Assembly: GCA_965228625.1 (NCBI GenBank)
Contig: OZ245829.1
Coordinates: forward strand, 2,604,001-2,668,000
Direction: 5' to 3'
From: UBA2767 sp965228625
GTDB lineage: Bacteria > Pseudomonadota > Alphaproteobacteria > Rhizobiales > Methyloligellaceae
Length of the DNA stretch: 64,000 nucleotides
Shown here: in pieces, positions 1-8,988 of the stretch
Layout of the letters: each line of letters starts with the position of its first letter
Numbering within the stretch: position 1 is the stretch's first letter
Made by a program: the position numbers and the translations under genes
Notes under the pieces: model-generated
Databases searched by the model: none
Seen by the model: the letters and a program-made list of their open reading frames with translations, nothing else
Told to the model about the DNA's origin: nothing

Positions 1-665
1 GCGCACTCGACCTCGAAGCGCTGACAACCGCCGCGCGGCCGCTTCCGAGCGACACAGCTTCGGCCACCATTCCGCCGCTCGGGCAGCGCATCGCCGTGGC
101 GCACGATCGCGCCTTCGGATTCAGCTATCCCCATCTCCTGACCGGGTGGCGGCAAGCGGGCGCAGAAATCCGCGCCTTTTCACCACTTGCCGACGAGGCG
201 CCCAACACGGACGCGGACGCGGTCTATCTGCCCGGCGGATATCCGGAGCTGCATGCGGGTCAAATCGCCGCCAACGGAATCTTCCTCGACGGTCTTCGGC
301 GAGCGGCAGGGCGCGATGCGCTGATCTACGGCGAGTGCGGCGGGTTCATGGTTCTCGGCGACTATCTGATCGACGCGGACGGCAAAGAGCACAAGATGGC
401 GGGATTGTTGCCCCTTGGAACCAGTTTCGCCGAACGCGGCCTGACGCTCGGCTACCGCAAACTCGAACACAGCGGCGCCCTGCCGTGGCCGGAGCGACTG
501 CGCGGGCACGAGTTCCACTATTCGAAACTGCACCGGCAGGGCGACGCCGATCCGCTCTTCACGGCGCGCGACTCGAGAGGACAGGACCTCGGACACATCG
601 GCTTGCGGCGCGGACCGGTGATGGGCTCTTATGCTCATGTGATCGACATGGATGCTGAAGCATGA
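1..665 (+). CDS. cobB: Cobyrinate a,c-diamide synthase, C-terminal part (5' end outside window)
   Basis: This enzyme amidates carboxylates a and c of (hydrogeno)byrinic acid with glutamine and ATP. Only the C-terminal glutamine amidotransferase half is present. The reading frame is open from base 3, so the gene begins before the window. The GATase nucleophile is visible in YGECGGFMVLGD, and the conserved LPGGYPELHA, GYR and GHEFHYS segments typical of CobB/CbiA follow. A C-terminal HVI segment probably supplies the catalytic His region. The stop overlaps the cobQ start by 4 bases (ATGA), so the two genes are translationally coupled in one cobalamin operon. The N-terminal ATP-binding half cannot be assessed. 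Confidence 0.93.
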   Translation, partial: ALDLEALTTAARPLPSDTASATIPPLGQRIAVAHDRAFGFSYPHLLTGWRQAGAEIRAFSPLADEAPNTDADAVYLPGGYPELHAGQIAANGIFLDGLRRAAGRDALIYGECGGFMVLGDYLIDADGKEHKMAGLLPLGTSFAERGLTLGYRKLEHSGALPWPERLRGHEFHYSKLHRQGDADPLFTARDSRGQDLGHIGLRRGPVMGSYAHVIDMDAEA

Positions 666-2158
666 CGCCGGCACTGATGATTCAGGGAACGGGCTCGGAC
701 GTCGGCAAATCGCTGATCGTGGCCGGGCTCGCACGCGCGTTTACTGCGCGTGGCCTCGCCGTGCGCCCATTCAAACCGCAGAATATGTCGAACAATGCCG
801 CCGTCGCCGTCGACGGCGGCGAGATCGGCCGCGCGCAGGCGCTGCAGGCAAAGGCATGCCGCACTGAGCCGAGCATCCATATGAACCCGTTGCTGCTGAA
901 ACCGGAGACCGACACGGGTGCCCAGGTCGTCGTGCGCGGCAAGCGTGACGCCACCTTGTCCGCGCGCGACTATATGCGGGCGCGCGAAGCCTATCTTCCC
1001 GCAATCCTCCAGAGCTTCGATCACGTTTGCGCCGAGGCGGACCTGGTCCTCATCGAGGGCGCGGGCAGCCCGGCGGAAACCAATCTGCGGCATCGCGACA
1101 TTGCGAACATGGGGTTCGCCCACGCCGCGGACGTTCCGGTTGTGCTGGTTGGAGACATCCACCGCGGCGGTGTGATCGCCGCCATCGTCGGCACCTTCGC
1201 GGTCATCTCGCAGGACGACGCGGATCGTATCGCTGCGTTCCTCGTCAACAAGTTCCACGGCGACACAACGCTGTTCGACGAGGGGGTGCGCGCGATCGCC
1301 GAACGGACCGGCCGGCCCTGCGCCGGCATCATTCCGCACTTCGGCGACGCGTACAAGCTCCCGGCGGAGGATGCGGTCGTGCTTGAGCGGGAGGCGCCCG
1401 TGCAACAGGACGGGACGGTCAAGATCGTTGTGCCGCGCCTGTCACGCATCGCCAATTTCGACGATCTCGATCCGCTGAGGCAGACGCCGGGCGTGACCGT
1501 TCAGATCGTCCAGCCGGGTCACCCCCTGCCTGGCGACGCGGATCTCATCCTGTTGCCGGGCACGAAGTCGACGGCCGGCGACCTGGCATATCTCCGGGCG
1601 AAGGGCTGGGACATCGACATTCTCGCCCACGCGCGTCGCGGCGGCCGGATCCTGGGGCTTTGCGGCGGTTACCAGATGCTCGGGCGCAAAATACACGACC
1701 CGGACGGGCTGGAGAGTGACGGGGGAAGCGTCGATGCGCTCGGCCTGCTCGATATCGAGACCACGCTCATTCCCGACAAGTCGCTTGAGAACGTCGAAGG
1801 CCGTCATGTGCCGAGCGGCGCGCGGATCACAGGATACGAGATCCATCTTGGAGAAAGTGCCGGCCCCGATTGCGCCCGACCGTTTGCACAGATCAGCGAC
1901 CGAGAGGACGGTGCACGCTCGCCCGACGGTCTGATCGAGGGAACCTATCTGCACGGTATTTTCGCATCCGACACATTCCGGACCGCTTATCTGCAGGGCA
2001 TCGGCACGGACGGTGTGAGCGGTTTTGCCTATGACACCGCCGTGGAAGAGACGCTCGACGCCCTGGCGACGCATATGGAGAGCCACGCCGATCTCGACAT
2101 GCTGCTTGAGATCGCGCGCCGTCGATCCGCAAACCCGTCGCAGCTCAAGGCCGTCTGA
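662..2158 (+). CDS. cobQ: Cobyric acid synthase
   Basis: CobQ amidates the b, d, e and g carboxylates of adenosylcobyrinic acid a,c-diamide using glutamine and ATP. The 498-residue length is normal for the family. The N-terminal dethiobiotin-synthetase-like domain begins with the P-loop variant GTGSDVGKS near residue 10, then VRPFKPQNMSNN. The C-terminal class I glutamine amidotransferase domain carries the nucleophile Cys in LGLCGGYQMLG and the His of YLHGIFAS. Its ATG overlaps the cobB stop and its TGA overlaps the bluB ATG by one base, so cobB-cobQ-bluB-cobD form one tightly packed operon. Confidence 0.97.
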   Translation: MTPALMIQGTGSDVGKSLIVAGLARAFTARGLAVRPFKPQNMSNNAAVAVDGGEIGRAQALQAKACRTEPSIHMNPLLLKPETDTGAQVVVRGKRDATLSARDYMRAREAYLPAILQSFDHVCAEADLVLIEGAGSPAETNLRHRDIANMGFAHAADVPVVLVGDIHRGGVIAAIVGTFAVISQDDADRIAAFLVNKFHGDTTLFDEGVRAIAERTGRPCAGIIPHFGDAYKLPAEDAVVLEREAPVQQDGTVKIVVPRLSRIANFDDLDPLRQTPGVTVQIVQPGHPLPGDADLILLPGTKSTAGDLAYLRAKGWDIDILAHARRGGRILGLCGGYQMLGRKIHDPDGLESDGGSVDALGLLDIETTLIPDKSLENVEGRHVPSGARITGYEIHLGESAGPDCARPFAQISDREDGARSPDGLIEGTYLHGIFASDTFRTAYLQGIGTDGVSGFAYDTAVEETLDALATHMESHADLDMLLEIARRRSANPSQLKAV

Positions 2159-2769
2159 TGCCGGGGGGCACCTTCGATGACGCGTTTCGCGCCGAGCTGG
2201 AAGAGCTCATCAAATGGCGGCGCGACGTCAGGCGGTTTCGCGCCGATCCGGTCGATCCCGCTGTCGTCGACAAACTGCTCGATCTCGCCAACCACGCCCC
2301 GTCCGTCGGACTGAGCCAACCGTGGCGGTTCGTCGCCGTGACCGGCGAAACGGAGCGCAATGCCGTCCTCGCATCCTTCGAGCGCTGCAACCGCAAGGCG
2401 CTCGACGGCTATGAAGGGAAGGACGCCAGCCTCTACGCGACGCTGAAGCTCGAGGGCCTCAAGGAGGCCCCCGTGCAGTTCGCGGTGTTCTGCGACGAAA
2501 CGACGGAAAAGGGAAAAGGGCTCGGCAGCCGCACCATGCCGGAGACTCTGCGCTATTCGGTCGTAACGGCGGTTCACACCTTCTGGCTCGCGGCACGCGC
2601 CTGGGGTGTCGGCGTCGGCTGGGTTTCCATTCTCGAGCCTGACGCCGTGAAACAGGCGTTGTCCGTCCCGTCATCGTGGGCGCTGGTGGCCTATCTGTGC
2701 GTCGGCTATCCGCAGGAGGAGCATGTCGATCCGGAGCTCGAGAGGGCCGGTTGGGAGAAGCGCGGGTGA
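2158..2769 (+). CDS. bluB: 5,6-dimethylbenzimidazole synthase
   Basis: BluB cleaves reduced FMN with oxygen to make 5,6-dimethylbenzimidazole, the lower ligand of cobalamin. The 203-residue protein has the flavin-destructase/nitroreductase fold signature: IKWRRDVRRFRADPV near residue 20, then the NHAPSVGLSQPWRF segment and the LWxAARAWGVGVGWVSIL-like stretch. It sits between cobQ and cobD with one- and four-base overlaps, so lower-ligand synthesis is co-expressed with corrin amidation. Its presence implies aerobic production of true vitamin B12 rather than pseudocobalamin. It could be mistaken for a generic nitroreductase, but the RRDVRRF start and the cob context make BluB the clear call. 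Confidence 0.95.
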   Translation: MPGGTFDDAFRAELEELIKWRRDVRRFRADPVDPAVVDKLLDLANHAPSVGLSQPWRFVAVTGETERNAVLASFERCNRKALDGYEGKDASLYATLKLEGLKEAPVQFAVFCDETTEKGKGLGSRTMPETLRYSVVTAVHTFWLAARAWGVGVGWVSILEPDAVKQALSVPSSWALVAYLCVGYPQEEHVDPELERAGWEKRG

Positions 2770-3752
2770 ATGCGGACGCGGCGGCGCCGCTGTTCTTCGA
2801 AACGCACCTGGCCATCGCCGCCGTGGCCCTGCTGATCGAACGGCTGTTCGGCTACCCGAGCACTCTGCACCGCTGGATCGGACACCCGGTCGAGTGGATG
2901 GGCAAGCTGATCGGCTGGCTGGACCGTTTCTTCAATGATCCGCCGACCGACAAGCTGCGCGGAGTGCAGGCCCTGCTCGTGCTGCTTGGGATCACCCTCT
3001 CGGTGACGCTGTTGCTCACCCACTACCTGCGCAAAACGGAAAGCGGCTGGATCGTCGAAGCGCTGCTCGCCAGCACGTTGCTGTCGCAGAAATCGCTCAA
3101 AGACCATGTACGGGCCGTGGCAGACGGTTTGTCCAAGAGCCTCAAGGCGGGGCGCGATGCGGTCCGGCATATCGTCGGGCGCGACCCGCAGAAGCTCGAT
3201 GCGAGCGGCGTTGCGAAAGGCGCCATCGAGAGCCTGGCGGAGAACATGTCGGACGGTGTCACGGCACCGTTGTTCTGGCTGCTTGTCGGCGGCCTGCCGG
3301 GCATCGCCCTCTACAAGGCGATCAACACGGCGGACAGCATGATCGGCCACAAGACGGAGCAGTATTTCGATTTCGGCTGGCCGGCCGCGCGCCTTGACGA
3401 CCTGGTCAACCTCGTCCCCGCGCGGATCACCGGCTGGGTGATCGCCGCCGCGGGCGCTCTGACCGGGAACGCATCGGGCGCCGAGGCGGTCCGGGCCATG
3501 GCGCGGGATGCCCGGCAACACGTCTCCCCGAACGCCGGGTGGCCGGAAGCAGCGATGGCCGGCGCGCTCGGGCTGAGCCTTGGCGGACCACGCAGCTACA
3601 AGGGGCGATCGGTGAACCTCGCCTGGATGGGAAACGGCCGCAAGAAGCTGACGGAAAGCGACATCACGGATGCGCTGAGGCTCTACAATACCGGTCTGAA
3701 CATTCTGACGGCGCTTGTCGTCGCGGCCTGCGTCATTTCGTGGACGACTTGA
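2766..3752 (+). CDS. cobD: Adenosylcobinamide-phosphate synthase
   Basis: This inner-membrane protein (CobD in alphaproteobacterial usage, CbiB elsewhere) attaches the aminopropanol arm to adenosylcobyric acid. The 328-residue protein shows several hydrophobic segments, the early motif ERLFGYPSTLHRWIGHPVEW and the conserved stretches SLAENMSDG and NTADSMIGHKTE. A longer frame starts at 2676, but the GTG at 2766 overlaps the bluB stop (GTGA) and gives the normal family N-terminus, so it is preferred. The 3' end overlaps the convergent cobU by 20 bases. Confidence 0.93.
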   Translation: MNADAAAPLFFETHLAIAAVALLIERLFGYPSTLHRWIGHPVEWMGKLIGWLDRFFNDPPTDKLRGVQALLVLLGITLSVTLLLTHYLRKTESGWIVEALLASTLLSQKSLKDHVRAVADGLSKSLKAGRDAVRHIVGRDPQKLDASGVAKGAIESLAENMSDGVTAPLFWLLVGGLPGIALYKAINTADSMIGHKTEQYFDFGWPAARLDDLVNLVPARITGWVIAAAGALTGNASGAEAVRAMARDARQHVSPNAGWPEAAMAGALGLSLGGPRSYKGRSVNLAWMGNGRKKLTESDITDALRLYNTGLNILTALVVAACVISWTT

Positions 3753-4263
3753 GGACCTGCGGCAGGCCGGCGGTCACCAGAACCACCTCGTCGACAATGG
3801 CCGCGACCTTCTGATTGGTCTCGCCGGCAATGTCACGGAACCGGCGCGCAAGCGAGTTTTCCGGCACGATTCCTCCGCCGACCTCGTTGGAAACGAGCAC
3901 GGTCGTACCCTGGGTATGGTCCAGCGCCTCAAGGAGATCCTCAACCGCCGTCGCGCAATCGTTCTCGGCAAGGAACACGTTGGAGAGCCAGATGGTCAGG
4001 CAGTCGATGAGGATGAAGGCGTCCTTGTCGGAGTATTCGCGAAGCGCGTCAGGCAGATTGAGCAACGCCGTGACCGTGCGCCAGTCCTTTCCGCGCCGTT
4101 CGCGGTGCGCCGCGATGCGCGCGGCCATTTCCTCATCGCCCGGTTCGGCGGTCGCGAAATATATCTTCGCCCCGGTCCAGCTCGCGGCAAGGGCCTCCGC
4201 ATAGCGGCTCTTGCCGGAGCGTGCGCCGCCGATCACAAGAATGGATTTGCCGGTTCCCGTCAT
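3733..4263 (-). CDS. cobU: Bifunctional adenosylcobinamide kinase / adenosylcobinamide-phosphate guanylyltransferase
   Basis: CobU (CobP) phosphorylates adenosylcobinamide and then transfers GMP to form adenosylcobinamide-GDP. The 176-residue length fits. The P-loop GGARSGKSRYAE lies at residues 12-23. Further family motifs are the AHRERRGKDW segment and SNEVGGGIVPENSLARRFRD, followed by the GETNQ stretch near the C-terminus. It is the first in a - strand order cobU-cobV gene pair seen from the centre, but transcription runs from the aldolase gene through cobT and cobS to cobU. The cobS stop overlaps the cobU start by four bases. Confidence 0.95.
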   Translation of the reverse strand: MTGTGKSILVIGGARSGKSRYAEALAASWTGAKIYFATAEPGDEEMAARIAAHRERRGKDWRTVTALLNLPDALREYSDKDAFILIDCLTIWLSNVFLAENDCATAVEDLLEALDHTQGTTVLVSNEVGGGIVPENSLARRFRDIAGETNQKVAAIVDEVVLVTAGLPQVLKSSTK

Positions 4264-5009
4264 AATGCCGCCGCCAGCGTTACGAGCACCGCCATTTCGG
4301 TGAGCTGCTCGCCGGCGCCCAGTACATCACCGGTATAGCCTCCGATCCTGCGCTTGGCGAGCACCGCCACGATGGCGACCGCGCCCGTGGCGACGGCGAA
4401 GGTGAGGCCCGCGACCAGCACAGGAAAGTGGAGAAACACGATTGCCGCGCTGAACAGGAAAGCCGTCAGCACCGCCGCAAGCGGCGGCGACGCGACCATC
4501 ACGCCGAGACCGTCCGCGCGCGCGGGCTTCAACAGCACGAGCAACGCTACGATCGCAAGCCGACCCAGGAGCCCCGCGCAAATGAGCCCGGCCAGCACCT
4601 GAAACAGCGGCAGCTCGGCGATGCCGCCCCAGCGCAGGCCGAGAACCAGGATCAGCGCCAGAACGCCATAGGTTCCGATGCGGCTGTCGCGCATGATGGC
4701 GAGGGCACGCTCGCGGTCACGCCCACCACCGAGGCCGTCGGCGAAGTCCGCCAGGCCATCCTCGTGAAGGGCGCCGGTGACCAGCACCTGGGTGGCGAGC
4801 GCAAGCCCGGCGGACAGTCCCCCGCCGAGCCCGGCAATCTGGCCCGCAAACCAGACCAGTGCGGCAATCGCCCCGACCACGGCGCCGACGACCGGATACG
4901 CCCACACGCTGCGTGCGAGTGCGCCGGGCTCCGCGGAATGCGTCGCGGGCATCGGCAGGCGCGTCAGCAGGCCAAATGCGTTCAGCAGGTCAACCGGTAT
5001 GGCACGCAC
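4260..5009 (-). CDS. cobS: Adenosylcobinamide-GDP ribazoletransferase (cobalamin synthase)
   Basis: This integral membrane enzyme (CobV/CobS) joins adenosylcobinamide-GDP with alpha-ribazole (phosphate), completing the nucleotide loop of cobalamin. The 249-residue protein is very hydrophobic, with about six membrane segments. It carries the family motifs LTRLPMP near residue 17, a TGALHEDGLADFADGLGGG Mg-binding stretch, and MRDSRIGTYG. The start is GTG at 5009. It lies 6 bases downstream of cobT and overlaps cobU by four bases, so cobT-cobS-cobU form one operon. Confidence 0.95.
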   Translation of the reverse strand: MRAIPVDLLNAFGLLTRLPMPATHSAEPGALARSVWAYPVVGAVVGAIAALVWFAGQIAGLGGGLSAGLALATQVLVTGALHEDGLADFADGLGGGRDRERALAIMRDSRIGTYGVLALILVLGLRWGGIAELPLFQVLAGLICAGLLGRLAIVALLVLLKPARADGLGVMVASPPLAAVLTAFLFSAAIVFLHFPVLVAGLTFAVATGAVAIVAVLAKRRIGGYTGDVLGAGEQLTEMAVLVTLAAAL

Positions 5010-5015
5010 GGTCGC

Positions 5016-6044
5016 TCAGGCCTTGTTGTCGACGCCGGCGGCCGCAAAGGTCGCCATGCCGTTGTGCGCGGCGACCGCGCCCCGCAACACCGCATAGGCC
5101 ACGGCGGCGCCCGTGCCTTCGCCGAGCCGCATGGAGAGATCGACGACCGGATCGAGGTCGAGCGCGTCGAGCAGGCGGGCGTGACCCGGTTCGGCGGATA
5201 TGTGTCCGGCCAGACAGTGTTCCAGGGCGCCGGGCCGCACGCTCTCCGGAACGAGCGCCGCCGCGGTACACACGAAACCGTCCAGCAGAACCGGGATACG
5301 GCGCGCGCGCGCTTCCATAATAGCCCCCGCAATGGCGGCGATCTCGCGCCCGCCCAACCGCCGAAGCGTCTCGAACGGGTCCTGGCAAAACGGTTTGTGG
5401 AGATCAACGGCGTGCGCCACGACTGCCGCCTTCCGGGCAACACCTTTAGCGTCGAGTCCGGTACCCGGTCCCGTCCAGTGGACCGCGTCGCCGCCAAGCA
5501 GCGCGCAGCACAAGGCGGCGGCGGCCGTCGTGTTGCCGATGCCCATCTCGCCGAGCAGAAGAAGGTCCCAATTGGCATTCACCGCCCGGGCACCTCGCGC
5601 GATGGCCGCGGCGCAATCCTTTTCGGACATCGCGGGCGCTTCGCTGATGTCCACTGTCGGGTTTTCCAGATCGAGCGGCGCAACCCTCAGACTTATCCCG
5701 TACGCATCGCACAACTGACAGATCGCGGCGCCGCCCGCCTTGAAGTTCTCCACCATCTGCGCGGTCACCACCGGCGGATAGGGAGAGACGCCTTGCGCCG
5801 TCACGCCATGGTTTCCGGCGAAAACCAGGGCTTCGACGTGTTCGAGTCGCGGTGCGTTGCGTTGCTGCCAGCCGGCGAGCCAGCAGGCGAGCTCCTCAAG
5901 CCGCCCAAGCGAACCGGGTGGTTTTGTCAGGGTGTCCTGCCGTGCGCGTGCGGCCTGATATGCGGCCTGATCCGGCGATGTCAGGTTCTCGAGCTGGCGG
6001 GCGGCATCAGCCCACCACACCTGGTCCGTATCGAGGTTTGCCAA
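5016..6044 (-). CDS. cobT: Nicotinate-nucleotide--dimethylbenzimidazole phosphoribosyltransferase
   Basis: CobT transfers the ribose phosphate of nicotinate mononucleotide to dimethylbenzimidazole, giving alpha-ribazole phosphate. Diagnostic stretches are LTKPPGSLGRLEELA, FAGNHGVTAQGVSPYP, the GEMGIGNTTAAAAL loop, and the VLLDGFVCTAAAL stretch, with the catalytic Glu region near the C-terminus. No ATG start exists. The open frame reaches a TTG at 6140. The TTG at 6044 has an AAAGGGG ribosome-binding site and gives 342 residues, close to the usual length, so it is used here with moderate certainty. The neighbouring bluB on the opposite strand supplies the base substrate. Confidence 0.93.
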   Translation of the reverse strand: MANLDTDQVWWADAARQLENLTSPDQAAYQAARARQDTLTKPPGSLGRLEELACWLAGWQQRNAPRLEHVEALVFAGNHGVTAQGVSPYPPVVTAQMVENFKAGGAAICQLCDAYGISLRVAPLDLENPTVDISEAPAMSEKDCAAAIARGARAVNANWDLLLLGEMGIGNTTAAAALCCALLGGDAVHWTGPGTGLDAKGVARKAAVVAHAVDLHKPFCQDPFETLRRLGGREIAAIAGAIMEARARRIPVLLDGFVCTAAALVPESVRPGALEHCLAGHISAEPGHARLLDALDLDPVVDLSMRLGEGTGAAVAYAVLRGAVAAHNGMATFAAAGVDNKA

Positions 6045-6143
6045 CGGCGATCTGGCCCCTTTGACGATCGATTGCAGGTTCCGACTGTGAACATGCCACA
6101 GCGGTCGCGTCGAATCGAGGCGGCCCGCGCAGGCGCGCAAGCG

Positions 6144-7199
6144 TCACGCGGCGGCGAGTTCGCCTTCCGCGAGCCGTTTGAATACATCCGCCGCCTGTTC
6201 CAATTCCGCGCGCGTGACGTCGAGATGGGTCAGCGCGCGCAGGGTGTGGAGCCCGATCGGGGACAGACGCACGCCCTCTTCCGCAAGGCGTTGGCTCCAG
6301 GTCGGGGCATCGGAACCCGAGGCGGAAACGTCGATGATGACAATGTTGGTTTCGACATGTTCCGGCTCGACGCCGAGGCCCGGGATTGACGCGAGACGCG
6401 TGGCCAGCGCCCTTGCGTTTTCGTGATCCTCGGCCAGCCGCTCCACGTGATGGTCGAGCGCGTATACGCCGGCCGCCGCTATGATTCCGGCCTGCCGCAT
6501 GGATCCGCCGATGCGCTGTTTCCAGCGCCACGCCTGTTCAATGAACTCGGACGACCCTGCCAGGACTGCGCCGACCGGACAGCCCAGTCCCTTGGACAGA
6601 TCAACCCAGACGGAGTCGAATCCCTCGGTGTAATCCCTGGCCGAAACACCGGATGCAACCACCGCGTTGAGGACGCGGGCGCCGTCCATATGCATCTTCA
6701 ACCCATGGTCTTGCGCCACGCCGACGATTTCCCGGATGGTCGCGAGCGGCCAGACGGTCCCGCCGACCAGGTTCGCGGTCTGCTCGATCGAGATGACGCG
6801 GCTGCGCGGCGCATAGCGCGAGGGAAAGCGAATGGCCGCCTCCGCCTGTTCCGCGGTGAAAATGCCGCGTTCACCGTCGATCGGATGCGGCGCCGCGCGT
6901 GCCAGCACCGACGCCCCGCCGGCCTCCACGCCGATGATGTGCGCGGACCGTTCGGCAATGATCTCGTCACCCGGACCGCAATGTACGGCGGTCGAAATCT
7001 GATTGCACATGGTACCGGACGGCAGGAAGACGGCATCCTCCTTGCCGAACAACTCGGCCACGCGTTCCACCAGCAAATTCACGGTGGGGTCCCTGAAGCT
7101 CTGCTCGTCGCCGACCTCGGCACCGGCCATCGCCTCGCGCATCGCCGGCGTGGGTCGGGTCTGGGTGTCGCTGTGCAGTTCGATGTGGTTTTTGGCCAT
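6144..7199 (-). CDS. ltaE: Low-specificity L-threonine aldolase family PLP enzyme
   Basis: This is a fold type I PLP enzyme of the threonine aldolase/beta-eliminating lyase family, expected to split L-threonine or allo-threonine into glycine and acetaldehyde. The 351-residue protein begins HIELHSDTQTRPT. It has FLPSGTMCNQ, the HMDGARVLNAVV stretch, and the PLP lysine in WVDLSKGLGCPVGAVLAGS. The frame extends upstream to 7283, but ATG 7199 has a purine-rich site and the standard N-terminus. It is first in the - strand run ending in cobT-cobS-cobU, about 100 bases upstream of the preferred cobT start. A role in threonine or aminopropanol supply for cobalamin is only a guess from position. Confidence 0.88.
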   Translation of the reverse strand: MAKNHIELHSDTQTRPTPAMREAMAGAEVGDEQSFRDPTVNLLVERVAELFGKEDAVFLPSGTMCNQISTAVHCGPGDEIIAERSAHIIGVEAGGASVLARAAPHPIDGERGIFTAEQAEAAIRFPSRYAPRSRVISIEQTANLVGGTVWPLATIREIVGVAQDHGLKMHMDGARVLNAVVASGVSARDYTEGFDSVWVDLSKGLGCPVGAVLAGSSEFIEQAWRWKQRIGGSMRQAGIIAAAGVYALDHHVERLAEDHENARALATRLASIPGLGVEPEHVETNIVIIDVSASGSDAPTWSQRLAEEGVRLSPIGLHTLRALTHLDVTRAELEQAADVFKRLAEGELAAA

Positions 7200-7383
7200 T
7201 TGTCCGTCCCCGTCAGATCCTGCGACCGCGAGATAGCATCTGATGCCCGCGCAGCGAAGTTTTTTGCCGCGAAGGCTGATCACTTTTGCACAATCGGTGC
7301 TTGCCCTGGTCTGCGCGCAGTTCTAACTCTTGTCCGCCGACCCAATAAACCCCTTCATGCGGGTCAGGAAAACAGGAAGATCC

Positions 7384-8976
7384 ATGAGAAACCTAGAACT
7401 CCCCGGCCGCTCGCCCGTCCACGCGACCGAGGGCATGGCGAGCACGTCGCACCCGCTTTCGACCCAGACCGCCATCGACGTCCTGAAATCCGGCGGCAAC
7501 GCCCTGGACGCGGCGGTCGCCGCCTGCGCGGTTCAATGCGTGGTTGAACCGGAGTCGACCGGCATCGGTGGAGACTGCTTCTGTCTGTTTTCCAAAGGCG
7601 GCAGCGACGACCTCGTTGCCTTCAATGGCTCGGGGCGGGCGCCCAAGGCGGCGCATGTGGAGTGGTATCAGGAACAGGGCATCACCGAGATCGAGCGCCA
7701 GACACCGCATTCGGTCACCGTCCCCAGCGCAATCGACGGCTGGGACCGGTTGCTCAACGATCACGGCACAAGACATTTCGACGAGCTGCTGCGGCCGGCG
7801 ATCCGCTATGCCCGCGACGGTTATCCGATCTCTTCCCGGGTCAGCGTCGATTTCAGGAGTCAACTCGATCTCATCAGCAACGACGAGAACCTGTCGCGCG
7901 TCTTCCTGCGCAACGGCAAGACGCCCGAGCGCGGCACGCTGCACCGCCAGCCGGAACTGGCGAACACACTCGAGAAGATCGCCGAGAACGGGCGGGACGC
8001 CTTTTATTACGGCGAGATTGCGCAGGACATGGTCGATTACCTGCAGTCGAAAGGCGGTCTCCACACCATGGAGGACTTCGCCGACGTCGAAGGAACCTAT
8101 GTGGATCCGATTTCAACGGAATTCCGGGGCCATACCATGCATCAGTGCCCCCCCAACGGACAGGGCATCATCGCCCTCCTCCTGCTCAACATGGTGAGCG
8201 AAATCGAGGTGGGAGACGATCCGCTCGACGCGGAACGCCTGCATCAGGAGATCGAGGCCGGCCGCCTCGCCTACAACGATCGCGCGACCTATGTGGCCGA
8301 TCCGGCCTATGCCAACGTGCCGATCGACTGGTTGCTGTCCATGGAGCATGCCGACGAGCTGCGCGGCCACATCGATCCGGAAAAGGCCATGACCGACATC
8401 CCGCCGGTTTCCGGGCCGGAGCACAAGGATACGGTCTACATCACCGTCGTGGACAAGGACCGCAATGCCTGCAGCTTCATCAACACGCTTTACTACAATT
8501 TCGGCTCCGGCCTGATGGCGCCGAAATCCGGCATTGTCTTGCACAACCGGGCCATGGGCTTCCGGCTCGACCCGAGCCACCCGAACTGTATCGCGCCGGG
8601 CAAGCGCCCGCTGCACACGATCATCCCGGGCATGGTCACCAGGAACGGCAAGGCGGTAATGTCTTACGGCGTCATGGGCGGCGAGTACCAGGCCTATGGC
8701 CATATGCAGTTTCTCACCCGCATGCTCGACTACGGTCTCGACATTCAGGAGGCGCAGGATTATCCGCGCATCTTCCCGAGCCCCGGCGAGCATACGGTTC
8801 AGGCGGAAAGCGGCCTGCCGACGCATGTCGCGGACGGCCTCAAGGCGAAGGGACACAATCTCATCGCAACCGAAAAACCCATCGGCGGCAGCCAGGCGAT
8901 CTGGATCGACTGGGACGAAGGCGTCCTCACCGGCGGGTCCGATCCGCGCAAGGACGGTTGCGCCATGGGCTACTAG
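7384..8976 (+). CDS. Gamma-glutamyltransferase family protein
   Basis: This is an Ntn-hydrolase of the gamma-glutamyltranspeptidase family, made as a precursor that cuts itself ahead of a threonine nucleophile. In the 530-residue protein the likely nucleophile is Thr350 in the HKDTVYITVVD stretch. The large-subunit hallmarks are HPLSTQTAIDVLKSGGNALDAAVAA and ESTGIGGDCF, and the small-subunit end has GGSQAIWIDWDEGVLTGGSDPRKDG. The ATG at 7384 has AGGAAG about 9 bases upstream, preferred over a TTG at 7330. No signal peptide is visible, unlike periplasmic GGT, so it is probably a cytoplasmic hydrolase of gamma-glutamyl or acyl amides. Confidence 0.88.
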   Translation: MRNLELPGRSPVHATEGMASTSHPLSTQTAIDVLKSGGNALDAAVAACAVQCVVEPESTGIGGDCFCLFSKGGSDDLVAFNGSGRAPKAAHVEWYQEQGITEIERQTPHSVTVPSAIDGWDRLLNDHGTRHFDELLRPAIRYARDGYPISSRVSVDFRSQLDLISNDENLSRVFLRNGKTPERGTLHRQPELANTLEKIAENGRDAFYYGEIAQDMVDYLQSKGGLHTMEDFADVEGTYVDPISTEFRGHTMHQCPPNGQGIIALLLLNMVSEIEVGDDPLDAERLHQEIEAGRLAYNDRATYVADPAYANVPIDWLLSMEHADELRGHIDPEKAMTDIPPVSGPEHKDTVYITVVDKDRNACSFINTLYYNFGSGLMAPKSGIVLHNRAMGFRLDPSHPNCIAPGKRPLHTIIPGMVTRNGKAVMSYGVMGGEYQAYGHMQFLTRMLDYGLDIQEAQDYPRIFPSPGEHTVQAESGLPTHVADGLKAKGHNLIATEKPIGGSQAIWIDWDEGVLTGGSDPRKDGCAMGY

Positions 8977-8988
8977 TCTCGACGCGCC

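Noticed and set aside
6045..6140. Upstream extension of cobT to a TTG at 6140
   Set aside because: The extra residues do not resemble the CobT N-terminus and no ribosome-binding site is seen, although the extension cannot be excluded.
4428..6389. Open frame of 653 codons on +, antisense to cobS and cobT
   Set aside because: It is the mirror of well-supported cobalamin genes and its translation is low-complexity Arg/Gly/Gln-rich with no motif; long antisense frames are common in GC-rich genes.
6141..7383. AdoCbl riboswitch in front of the - strand cob unit
   Set aside because: No B12-box-like core was found upstream of the aldolase gene or of cobT.
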